The position numbers and the translations under genes were made by a program. A DNA stretch of 64,000 bases from Lentisphaeria bacterium (GTDB taxonomy: Bacteria > Verrucomicrobiota > Lentisphaeria > Oligosphaerales > Oligosphaeraceae), in the NCBI GenBank assembly GCA_024405215.1, contig JAKSPB010000003.1, forward strand, positions 43,705 to 107,704, given 5' to 3'. Shown here piece after piece: positions 16,442 to 23,870 of the stretch. The notes below the pieces were generated by a model that had not been told where the DNA came from, ran no database searches, and was given only the letters and a program-made list of their open reading frames with translations. How positions within the stretch are numbered: position 1 is the first letter of the stretch; every line of letters begins with the position of its first letter.

Positions 16442-17407
16442 ATGCCCTTCGTTTCCCAGACATTCCAGCAGCAAGTCGCTTCTGCTGCCGAGGCGTTGAA
16501 GACCAGCCTGCGAGGCAGACAGGCTCCGGCATACTATCTGCATTTTGCGGGACAGTATCTCCTGCCGGGGCTTTTCGACGATACGCCTGAGACCATTCCC
16601 TTGGCGCAGCTTTCTTCTGAAGCGAGTTCCATGCCCAATCTGGATGGCCAGGAGCCGGCGGTGCTTTTGGGATGTTGCGACAAGGTGCCTGTCATGGTTG
16701 CGACCGGCATACGTCGAACGGTTGAGGGATGCGGGATGCTGGAGGCTCTGTTTCCGACGGTGCTGGCGGAGCAGGTCGGCGTCCGGAACCACATCTTCCT
16801 GGATACGGCAATCAGCCTCCAGTCCGAATGGAAGGCCGGGCAGTGGGGGATGCTATCCGATTTCATCAACGGCTATGCGGTTTCGCCGCTGGAGGGACTC
16901 CAGGGGATGCTGGAGCATTCTTTCCCCAACCTTTCCGAGGTCTTCAGCCAAGTGCAGAACTCCGAAATCATCAATGCCCTGGCGGCTGTCGGCGACGCGC
17001 CGAAGCTGTGCACGTACTACGGCGTGCCGGGCTTCCATCTGCCCTCCATGGCGGAGGCGCGGATGATTCGGGAGCAGGGCGCGGATTTCCTGGGACACGA
17101 TTTGGTGCTCCACGTAATCTTGTCGTATGCCATGGGATGCCGGGTCTCTGCCCTGGCGCTTGCGGGGGGGCAGATCCTTCCGGGGATGTCGCCGCATTTC
17201 ACACGGCAGGAGTTGACGGAGACGGAGCACTTCTGCTCGCGGCAACTCTGCCAAGGCCTCCGTACGGCAATACGCTCCCTGCATGATTCCGCAGAGGGCT
17301 ATGTTGAAAATGTGCTTCCCGATGCCGATGCGGACGAGTTGATCCGTGCCAGCATCCAGCGAAGCGCCACCCGCTCGTCGCCTCTCAAGGCTTTCCTCCG
17401 AAAATGA
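16442..17407 (+). CDS. Divergent purine-nucleoside-phosphorylase-like protein
   Basis: The protein has 321 residues. The middle and C-terminal parts follow the trimeric PNP/MTAP pattern. GMLSDFINGYAVSPLEG (about 136-152) corresponds to the usual SDHIN..G..PL stretch. YGVPGFHLPSMAEARMIREQ (183-202) corresponds to the GPxYETPAExRM stretch, and GADFLGHDLVLHVILSYAMG to the GMSTVPEVxxAxHxG stretch. Key residues differ: the active-site Glu of the YET motif, the GMS methionine and the base-binding Asn after LxIS/VTN are not seen (ALAGGQ instead). It could be a pseudoenzyme or use another substrate. It lies between a transporter and a secreted coiled-coil protein, with a 4-bp ATGA overlap downstream. 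Confidence 0.55.
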   Translation: MPFVSQTFQQQVASAAEALKTSLRGRQAPAYYLHFAGQYLLPGLFDDTPETIPLAQLSSEASSMPNLDGQEPAVLLGCCDKVPVMVATGIRRTVEGCGMLEALFPTVLAEQVGVRNHIFLDTAISLQSEWKAGQWGMLSDFINGYAVSPLEGLQGMLEHSFPNLSEVFSQVQNSEIINALAAVGDAPKLCTYYGVPGFHLPSMAEARMIREQGADFLGHDLVLHVILSYAMGCRVSALALAGGQILPGMSPHFTRQELTETEHFCSRQLCQGLRTAIRSLHDSAEGYVENVLPDADADELIRASIQRSATRSSPLKAFLRK

Positions 17408-19665
17408 CTATGACGATGATTGGACGTATTTTTTCCCTGATGTTGTGCGCCGTGCTGGCCTGCCTGCCCGTGTGCGCTGGCGAAAGTGATCCCGCGCGCC
17501 GGGCCTGGATGAACGGCTATGATGCCATGACCCAGGCGGAGAAGGCACAGGAGAACCACGCCGATTTGGCGGCGCTGCATGGTTACGAGAAGGCTCTGGA
17601 TATCTTTGTCAAGGTGCAAAAGCAGCATCCGAATTGGAATTCCTCGCTGATTTCCTATCGTATTGAATACTGCCAGAAGAAGATTGCCGCCATCAAGGAA
17701 GCGAATCAGCAGAATGCCGAATATCTTTCCAAAGAGGAGCTCTTTGCCAAGTTGGCACAAGCTGCCAACGAGGCGCAGGCCCTGAAGGAACGGCAGACGC
17801 TTCTGGAAGCCGAAATGGAAAAGAACCGGCAGGCGCTTGAACGCGCTCGTGCCGAGGCGGCTTCGCAGGCGGTCAACGAGGAGAATCTACAGATTCTCCG
17901 GAAGGACCGGGATGTCCTGGCCGCCCAGGTGCGGACTCTTTCCGCGCAGCTGAATGCCTCAAAGGAGGATATGCAGAAACTTTTGGCGGCGAATCATGAA
18001 GGTTCTATCAAGGATCTTACCGCGCAATTAAAACGCGCACAAACCGAATTGGCCAATGCGAATCGCAATTTAGAGCAGGTGGTTGCCATTCGGGACGATT
18101 TGTTGGAGCGGAGCCAGCGTGAGGCGCAATGGCGCAAGCAGGCCGAGGAACAACTGGCGGAATTGCGGCGCGTGGCGGAGAGTGCCCGTCGCCAGCAGGA
18201 GGACTCCGAATTGGAGTTGCAGAAGGTCCAGGCAGTGCTGAAACTCCAGGAGAATGGGGTGATCCGGGAGGATGTCCTGGATAAGTTGACTCCGGAACAG
18301 TTGAAGAGCACTCTGCGCAACCAGGCGGAGCAACTTCATGCCACGCAGATGGACTTGCTGAATGCCCAGCGGAAACAGTCCCAGGCGGAGAGCGCGGTCA
18401 CCCGCTTGCAGCAGGCGCTGGAAGAAGAACGCATCCGTTCGGGAAACAACGCCACTGCCGTGAAAGACGAGCAGGAGAAGGCGGCGCGGACCGTGGAAGA
18501 GAACAAGGAACTCAGGGACCAGGTCGCTCGTTTGCAGGCGACAGTCGAAGCCCAGAAGGAACTGTTGGCGAAACTGGAGAAGGCCGCCACGGAGAAGGAG
18601 GATGAGGTCCGGCGGCTTTCTGCCGCTTTGCAGGCCGCCAGTGGCATCGTCGCCGAGGCGCAGGATGCACAAACGGAATTGGAGGGCAGTCGGAAGAATG
18701 TGCAGGAGATGACGCGGCAGCGGGATGAATTGACGGTGAGGTTGTCCCAGGAAAGCACTGCCCGCCAGCAGATGGAGGAGCAGCTTGCTTTGCTGGCCTC
18801 CAGGGACATGGATGCCGCGGCTACGGTCTGGCATGAGCGGGCTGTTGAACTCCAGCGGGAGTTGGAGGATGCCCAGAAGCGTTTGCAGGAATTGGAAAGC
18901 GCCCTGGTGCGTCGGGATATGGAAAAAAGAAACCTTTCCCGGGAGTTGCAGGAACAGTCGGAAGAGCGGGAGGACGCGCATGCGCATGCTGATGTCGTGC
19001 CTGTGCCTGCACCGCAGAATCTGGCGGGTTTTTCCGTGGCTGATCAGGTCATTGTCCGTGGATTCCTGCGTCAGGGGGTGGAGGCCGAGCGGTCGGGAAA
19101 GATAGAGGCCGCGCAGTGGAACTACAGCCAGGCGTTGGCAATGCAACCGGATAACTTCTTGGCGCTGAAACGAATGGGTCTGATTGCCTCGTCGGAGGGG
19201 AAGGATGGCGAAGCCGCAAAATATCTTTCCGCCGCCATGAAATGCAATGCGGATGATACCGAGGTGCTTTTGGCACTGGGCTTCTCCCAGTTGCAACTGA
19301 AGCAACCCGCATGGGCGTTGGCAAGCCTTTCCCGGGCTGCGGCGCTGCTTCCGCAAGATGCCCGCACTGCACGGCTTTTTGGCGTGGCGTTGAGTGCGCT
19401 GGAGTGGCGCGAGGCCGCCATGGTTCAATTGCAGAGAGCGCTGAAGTTGGATGATACGGATGCCGAGGCTGCCTTTAATCTGGCCATGATCGGGCTGACA
19501 CGCTCTTCCGAACTGGATTTGCAAGCACGGCGGGAACCCGCCGTGCGGGAGGCGCTGGAGCATCTTGCTGCGTCATTGCGCAAGGAGTCGCTGGAGTGGT
19601 ACCGGAAGGCCGTCGCAAATGGTGCGCAGGAAGACAAGATCCTGGAAGAGGCCTTGATGAAATGA
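17404..19665 (+). CDS. Secreted coiled-coil protein with C-terminal TPR domain
   Basis: The protein has 753 residues. A signal peptide (hydrophobic core FSLMLCAVLACLPVC, likely cleavage after CAG) leads to a short helical domain (about 30-110). A very long heptad-rich coiled coil follows (about 110-530), with many Glu, Gln, Lys and Ala residues and no prolines for long stretches. After an Ala-Pro linker (DVVPVPAPQN) come about four to five TPR-like repeats (about 545-745), including NYSQALAMQPDNFLALKRMG. The role is probably as a periplasmic scaffold or spacer. The start overlaps the previous stop (ATGA), and ATGs at 17410 and 17416 are alternatives. The downstream metallophosphoesterase also overlaps by ATGA, so the three genes are translationally coupled. 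Confidence 0.75.
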   Translation: MTMTMIGRIFSLMLCAVLACLPVCAGESDPARRAWMNGYDAMTQAEKAQENHADLAALHGYEKALDIFVKVQKQHPNWNSSLISYRIEYCQKKIAAIKEANQQNAEYLSKEELFAKLAQAANEAQALKERQTLLEAEMEKNRQALERARAEAASQAVNEENLQILRKDRDVLAAQVRTLSAQLNASKEDMQKLLAANHEGSIKDLTAQLKRAQTELANANRNLEQVVAIRDDLLERSQREAQWRKQAEEQLAELRRVAESARRQQEDSELELQKVQAVLKLQENGVIREDVLDKLTPEQLKSTLRNQAEQLHATQMDLLNAQRKQSQAESAVTRLQQALEEERIRSGNNATAVKDEQEKAARTVEENKELRDQVARLQATVEAQKELLAKLEKAATEKEDEVRRLSAALQAASGIVAEAQDAQTELEGSRKNVQEMTRQRDELTVRLSQESTARQQMEEQLALLASRDMDAAATVWHERAVELQRELEDAQKRLQELESALVRRDMEKRNLSRELQEQSEEREDAHAHADVVPVPAPQNLAGFSVADQVIVRGFLRQGVEAERSGKIEAAQWNYSQALAMQPDNFLALKRMGLIASSEGKDGEAAKYLSAAMKCNADDTEVLLALGFSQLQLKQPAWALASLSRAAALLPQDARTARLFGVALSALEWREAAMVQLQRALKLDDTDAEAAFNLAMIGLTRSSELDLQARREPAVREALEHLAASLRKESLEWYRKAVANGAQEDKILEEALMK

Positions 19666-20708
19666 CACGGCGACTGGCATTTCTGGCATCTCTTCTGTGG
19701 CTGGCGCTTTTTGCCGGTGCACAGGAGCTGGGCGCAGACCGGGATCGTTTCTTCGAGATGGCCAAGAAGTTTGAGCTCAGGTCCCAGGCAGCTCCGCCGG
19801 CAGGCTATCTTCATCAGGAAGAGCCGTTTTTCCAGTTTGTCTGGCTTTCCGACATGCACATCGAGAACCCGGCGGTCCGTCTGGAGACGCAGAAGCTCTT
19901 GGAGCAGATTCGCCAGGAAATCCATCCGCTGGCGGTGCTGATCACGGGAGACAACTGGAACATCGGCGCGAAGCCGTTGTCGCGCCAGAAAGCCTTCCAG
20001 ACATTTCTTCGTGAGGCATTGCAGGCGACGCCGATCATCGTTCTGCCTGGCGACAACTGGCCCGAGGCCTTCCAGGAAGTCTTCGGGACAGATACCTTCG
20101 CCTTCACTCTGGGAGGCTTCCGGTTCATCTGCGCTTCCGTGGATGCGTCAGGACGGCGCAATGGCTGCTCAGTCTTTGAACAAGATACCCGCGATTGGCT
20201 GAAGACGCAATTCTCCCAGGCGGGAAGGCATCCTGTGATTTACATCCAGCACGAACCCGTGGAGCCGCCCATGACCCTGGCGGCGCCGGAAATCGCGGCG
20301 ATGCTGGATGAAACGCCGTCCGCGCTTCTGGCCCTTGGGGGGCATCTTCATCTGAATCTTGCTTTCCGCAGGGGACATTGGCGGCAGTGGGTGGCGCCTT
20401 CGACGGGGCGGAGCCATTGCCCGGCCTTCAAGGTCCTTTCCTTCTACATGGATGCCGTGACCGCGCAAGATTGGGAGAAGTCCGCTGAAACCGGGAAGTA
20501 TTTTCCTGTGAAAAAATACCTTGTGGCGCAGATTCCCGAAGAGTTTCGCAAGAGTCTACACGCCGTTTCCAGATTCCAGATGGAGGACTATCAGCCCATG
20601 CCCGCCCGGGCGCGGAAGATGGATTCTACGTTGGATGCGCGTGTGCAGGAAGTCAATCGCCTGCTGACACAATACGCTTTCCGTTTCGCGATGACTCAGC
20701 TGTTCTGA
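19662..20708 (+). CDS. Secreted calcineurin-like metallophosphoesterase
   Basis: The protein has 348 residues from the ATG at 19662, which overlaps the upstream stop and gives a clean signal peptide (MTRRLAFLASLLWLALFAGAQ). Metallophosphoesterase motifs occur in order: WLSDMHIE (D-x-H), LITGDNW (GD), PGDNW in place of the usual GNHD, YIQHEP and GGHLHLN (GHxH). The changed third motif, with Asp-Asn replacing Asn-His, is unusual but keeps metal-binding side chains. It is probably a periplasmic phosphoesterase acting on nucleotides, phospholipids or phosphoproteins. The substrate is unknown. Coupling to the coiled-coil/TPR protein suggests they work in one envelope complex. Confidence 0.75.
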   Translation: MTRRLAFLASLLWLALFAGAQELGADRDRFFEMAKKFELRSQAAPPAGYLHQEEPFFQFVWLSDMHIENPAVRLETQKLLEQIRQEIHPLAVLITGDNWNIGAKPLSRQKAFQTFLREALQATPIIVLPGDNWPEAFQEVFGTDTFAFTLGGFRFICASVDASGRRNGCSVFEQDTRDWLKTQFSQAGRHPVIYIQHEPVEPPMTLAAPEIAAMLDETPSALLALGGHLHLNLAFRRGHWRQWVAPSTGRSHCPAFKVLSFYMDAVTAQDWEKSAETGKYFPVKKYLVAQIPEEFRKSLHAVSRFQMEDYQPMPARARKMDSTLDARVQEVNRLLTQYAFRFAMTQLF

Positions 20709-20727
20709 TTGCCTTGCGCAAAACGAA

Positions 20728-20893
20728 GAACCACGAATGCACACCAATATGCACGAATGGGTTCCCTGCGGATGTCGTTGCATTTAGTGGTGCCGGGCGT
20801 TGTTTTCATCGTCTTTTTTGCTTTCCGGCGACAGGAGGAAAACTTTCCTGCCGCAGCCAGGCGCAAGTTCCGTTCGTGTTCGTTCGTGGTTTT
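20728..20893. repeat. MITE-like element with ACCACGAA-type ends (family D)
   Basis: The left end (20728 onward, accacgaatgcacacc...) and the right end (about 20872-20893, gttcgtgttcgttcgtggtt) are imperfect inverted repeats of about 20 bp. It fills almost the whole 193-bp gap between the phosphoesterase and the HTH-EIIA gene. There is no coding capacity. The right end abuts the downstream start codon region. Confidence 0.5.
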
Positions 20894-20901
20894 GAATCAC
20901 T

Positions 20902-21573
20902 ATGCCGGTTAAATTACTCACCTTAGACGAGGCCGTCGCGCTTCTTCGTATGGAATCCAAGGAAATCAAGGCTCTTGTGACTTCCGGAGAACTGCCTTGT
21001 ATTTGGCAGGGGGCGCGGATGATGTTCGAATATGACGAACTGGATACCTGGTATTCCAATCGCCTTGTACGGCATCTGCCGATCCGCCATGCGGAGCATG
21101 CGCAGCCTGCGCCACAGGAGATGCGTCTGGTGGATTACTGCCGTCTGGAGACCATGGAGCCTGCGTTGGCCGGCAAGACCAAGCCCGCCATCCTGCGCTC
21201 CTTGACACAGCTGGCCGAACGCACGGGGATGCTCTACAACCCGGATGAGTTCCTGGAAAATATCCGTCGGCGGGAAGAACTCTCCTCCACGGCCATGGCC
21301 GAGGGCATCGCATTGGTCCATCCCATGGACCGGGACGAGTTCCTTTGCGAGGGGCCGTTCCTGGCGGTCGGGCGCTCTACGGTGCCGGTGTTCTTTGGCG
21401 AGGCAGACGGCGTCCCTACGAACCTCTTCTTCCTCATCTGCTCCACAGATCCGGAAGAGCATCTCCAGATGTTGGCGAAATTGTGCCAGGCAATTGCCGA
21501 TGGAAAGCTGCTGGAGGCGCTACGGGCCGCGGAGACGCCGGAGGAGATGCTGGCCGCCTTCCAGGGGCTATAG
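20902..21573 (+). CDS. HTH_17 (excisionase-like) DNA-binding domain fused to PTS EIIA-type-2 domain
   Basis: The protein has 223 residues. Residues 1-55 form a MerR/excisionase-like helix-turn-helix (LLTLDEAVALLRMESKEIKA, then FEYDELDTWYSNR). Residues about 75-220 match the fructose/nitrogen-type EIIA fold. The segment EELSSTAMAEGIALVHP places the phosphorylatable His at H140, and LFFLICSTDPEEHLQMLAKL is the typical conserved strand-helix. EIIA domains receive phosphate from HPr/EI. Coupled to a DNA-binding domain this looks like a phosphorylation-controlled regulator of the PtsN type. No EI, HPr or EIIBC gene is near. No ribosome site is evident, as the start follows the family D repeat. Its stop codon overlaps the convergent coaX stop by 6 bp. 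Confidence 0.8.
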   Translation: MPVKLLTLDEAVALLRMESKEIKALVTSGELPCIWQGARMMFEYDELDTWYSNRLVRHLPIRHAEHAQPAPQEMRLVDYCRLETMEPALAGKTKPAILRSLTQLAERTGMLYNPDEFLENIRRREELSSTAMAEGIALVHPMDRDEFLCEGPFLAVGRSTVPVFFGEADGVPTNLFFLICSTDPEEHLQMLAKLCQAIADGKLLEALRAAETPEEMLAAFQGL

Positions 21574-22302
21574 GGCCTCCCTGCGGGCGAGATAGATACC
21601 GTAGAGGGTCAGGGGGACGGGGGGGAGTTCCGCATGGAGCTCCGGAGGGAGATATTTGACGAAGAAGGGGGCGTCTCCGCCGGCGAACCATACGCGGCAA
21701 TCGGCCATTTCGGGGATTTGCCGCGTGGCGCGGATGATGCGTTCCGCTGCGCCTAGTACGCCCAGGTCCACGCCATTGCGGATGCCGTCCTCGGAGGTGC
21801 GTCCCAGGGGGTTGAAGTCATGTGGGGCGGTGACGGCGTATTCCGGCAGGAGCGCCGTGGCTTTTGCCAGTGCCTTCAAGGCGGTTTCGCGACCGGGGAG
21901 GATGACGCCGCCGAGAAAACGGCCGTTTGCGGTGACGCAGACGGTGTTCAGCGCCGTGCCGCAGTCAAGTACCATGACGGCTCTTTCCGGGGAAAGAGCG
22001 TGTGCTGCGGCGATATTCGCCAGGCGGTCGCCGCCCAGGCGCTTCACATCGTAGGCAGAGCAGTCGATATGGGGGAAGTCTTCTGGGGAGATAAAATGGA
22101 TCCGTTCCGGGAAACGCTTCTGGAGCGCTTCCCGAACGGCAGGGACCACGGCGGAGGCGGTGGCGTGCCACTCGCCTTCCCACGGGCGCCATTGTTCGGC
22201 GATTTCCGGCGTGTTGAAGAATTCCACACGGAAATCCTTCTTTCCCGGTGTTCCGACGGCAATGGCCGTGCGTGTATTGCCGATGTTCAGCAGGTAATGC
22301 AC
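21568..22302 (-). CDS. coaX: Type III pantothenate kinase CoaX
   Basis: The protein has 244 residues, the usual CoaX length. It belongs to the ASKHA fold: an N-terminal nucleotide-binding motif (LLNIGNTRT), a middle motif GGDRLANIAAAH, and VLDCGTALNTVCV followed by GGVILPG as second phosphate motif. It catalyses the first step of coenzyme A synthesis, phosphorylation of pantothenate. The first motif in the family is normally DxGNT with an Asp that coordinates the phosphates. Here position 6 is Asn (N6), which may lower or alter activity. The yhcH-like gene ends 3 bp upstream on the same strand. The 3' end overlaps the EIIA gene stop in the palindrome ctatag. Confidence 0.85.
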   Translation of the reverse strand: MHYLLNIGNTRTAIAVGTPGKKDFRVEFFNTPEIAEQWRPWEGEWHATASAVVPAVREALQKRFPERIHFISPEDFPHIDCSAYDVKRLGGDRLANIAAAHALSPERAVMVLDCGTALNTVCVTANGRFLGGVILPGRETALKALAKATALLPEYAVTAPHDFNPLGRTSEDGIRNGVDLGVLGAAERIIRATRQIPEMADCRVWFAGGDAPFFVKYLPPELHAELPPVPLTLYGIYLARREAL

Positions 22303-22305
22303 GGG

Positions 22306-22761
22306 TTACTTCACGCGGACTTTGAAGATGACCTTGGGCATCTGGGCGCCTTCTTCTGCGCAGCAGGGCGCATGGGCGTCCTGGGGGAAGAAGATGACGA
22401 ATTCGCCAGGGGCCACGGTGACCCAGCTGGTGGGGATCGCCTTTCCCAAGCCGGCGTCGCTTTCCTCGGAGTAGGCCAGGGCGGCGGGGATTTTCGCCAC
22501 GGGCATCCAGCCCATCTGTTCGGTTATGGCCAGGGGCACTTGGATGTCGATATATTTCCGATGGTATTCCACCAGGGCGTCCTCGCGCTTGTGGCCGGTG
22601 GCGACGTCCACATTGGCGAAGAGTTCGCCGTCGGGAAGGATTTCCACCCGGCCAGGCGCCAGTGTCTTCAGGTCTGTCGTGCGGAGGAATTCCGCGACTT
22701 TTGCGAAACGGGAATGAAGGGCGAGGTAGCGCTCGAAATTTTCCAGGGTGTCGTGAATCAT
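22306..22761 (-). CDS. YhcH/YjgK/YiaL-family protein (DUF386, cupin-like)
   Basis: The protein has 151 residues from the ATG at 22761, the normal family length with the usual MIHDTLENFERY start. An upstream ATG would add 11 unlikely residues. Family marks include YHRKYIDIQVPLAITEQMGW, where the His and Asp/Gln side chains sit in the cupin-like barrel, and the C-terminal FPQDAHAPCCAEE. Members are linked to sialic acid and other sugar catabolism, for example as anomerases. The biochemical role is not firm. It lies upstream of coaX on the same strand, 3 bp apart. Confidence 0.85.
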   Translation of the reverse strand: MIHDTLENFERYLALHSRFAKVAEFLRTTDLKTLAPGRVEILPDGELFANVDVATGHKREDALVEYHRKYIDIQVPLAITEQMGWMPVAKIPAALAYSEESDAGLGKAIPTSWVTVAPGEFVIFFPQDAHAPCCAEEGAQMPKVIFKVRVK

Positions 22762-22792
22762 AAGAAAATTACAGTCGTAAAAACAAGACAAC

Positions 22793-22829
22793 AAAAAAAG
22801 CGGCCAGAGGGGAATGCCACTGGCCGCTT
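22793..22829 (-). terminator. Rho-independent terminator
   Basis: Read on the minus strand, AAGCGGCCAG (22820-22829) pairs with CTGGCCGCTT and continues into TTTTT. It lies 29 bases after the stop of the 271-residue membrane protein gene and separates it from the yhcH-coaX pair. Confidence 0.9.
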
Positions 22830-22857
22830 GATGTCAGCGTATGCGCTGTGTCAGAGA

Positions 22858-23673
22858 TTACTTCTTGGCGCTGCCGCTGGCCTCGCTGATCTTGGCATCG
22901 AAGTCAGCCTTGGTGGCCAGGACGAAACGGCGGTTGAAAGCGGCCTGATCCTTCGCGGGAATGGTCTCGTCGTAGACGGCGTCAACCTTGGTCAGGACGG
23001 AGGCGACGACTTCGGCGCCCTTGGCACCGCCATCCTGGAAGGCGGCGCGGAGGTCACGGCCGGCGCTGCTGGTGAGGAAGGCGAGCACGTAGCCCGTCAG
23101 TTCGGCCGGAGCGGTGGGAAGAGGAGCTTCCATGGGGAACTGATAGACGTTGACGACCGCATCGGGCTTGATCTTCTTGATCTTTTCGCAGACTTTCTTG
23201 TAGTCGCGCATACCCATCATGGTGTAGGGCATCGGGGGCATCACCTGGTCGGCGTTGGCAGGCTTCTTGATGTGGAATTCGGGATAGACGGGGATGATTT
23301 CCACGCTGGAACCCAGACCGGCCTTCACACCGTCCAGCCAGTCGCTCTGGCGGGGCTGGGGAAGCTCGTCGCCCCATTCGTCAACGAAGTTGTTGGGATC
23401 GATGATGACGCAGACCTTGCTGGGGCTGGCAGCGCTCTTGAGCGCTTCGCCCAGGAACTTGGTCTGGACGTACATGTAGCGCTTTTCACGGGCCATGCTC
23501 TGAGAGCCGGCCTGGAAGAAGTTGGTCATGTTCATGATGGCACCGGCGACGGCGATCAGGGCGCCGACTATGGCGAGGGCCTGTCCCCAGGCGGCGCCTT
23601 GCTTCTGCTTGTTCATGCCGAACAGGGCAAGAACGATACCAACGACCATTACTGCAATCCACTTAAAGTCCAT
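22858..23673 (-). CDS. Membrane-anchored protein of unknown function
   Basis: The protein has 271 residues. Two N-terminal hydrophobic helices (about 4-20 and 30-50, the first reading WIAVMVVGIVLALFG) anchor a soluble domain. That domain has an alternating strand-helix pattern (KVCVIIDPNNFVDEW, then IIPVYPEFHIK and KIKPDAVVNVYQFP), which suggests a Rossmann-like or periplasmic-binding-like fold. I recognise no family. The ATG has AAGGAG upstream. A hairpin with a short T-run lies in the leader at 23702-23724, and a strong terminator closes the transcript, so this is a single-gene unit, probably well expressed. Confidence 0.65.
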   Translation of the reverse strand: MDFKWIAVMVVGIVLALFGMNKQKQGAAWGQALAIVGALIAVAGAIMNMTNFFQAGSQSMAREKRYMYVQTKFLGEALKSAASPSKVCVIIDPNNFVDEWGDELPQPRQSDWLDGVKAGLGSSVEIIPVYPEFHIKKPANADQVMPPMPYTMMGMRDYKKVCEKIKKIKPDAVVNVYQFPMEAPLPTAPAELTGYVLAFLTSSAGRDLRAAFQDGGAKGAEVVASVLTKVDAVYDETIPAKDQAAFNRRFVLATKADFDAKISEASGSAKK

Positions 23674-23701
23674 TGTGACTCCTTATCGGTTTGATGAAGA
23701 C

Positions 23702-23724
23702 AAAACGGCATTTCCACAATGCCG
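23702..23724 (-). promoter_or_regulatory. Leader hairpin with T-run (possible attenuator)
   Basis: On the minus strand CGGCATT (23718-23724) pairs with AATGCCG (23706-23712) and TTTT follows. It sits about 30 bases before the start of the 271-residue membrane protein, inside its 5' leader, where a terminator would act as an attenuator. Confidence 0.4.
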
Positions 23725-23870
23725 AATGGGGGGATAAAGAAAAAATTTTACATAAAGTAATCCACCAATGGGGATTTATCAAATCAATTCTTCTTTTTTT
23801 TGTGTGTTACAACCGCAAATTTGTAAATTTTCCGCAAAGAATTTGCGTTATAGGAAAAGCTTGTACGATT

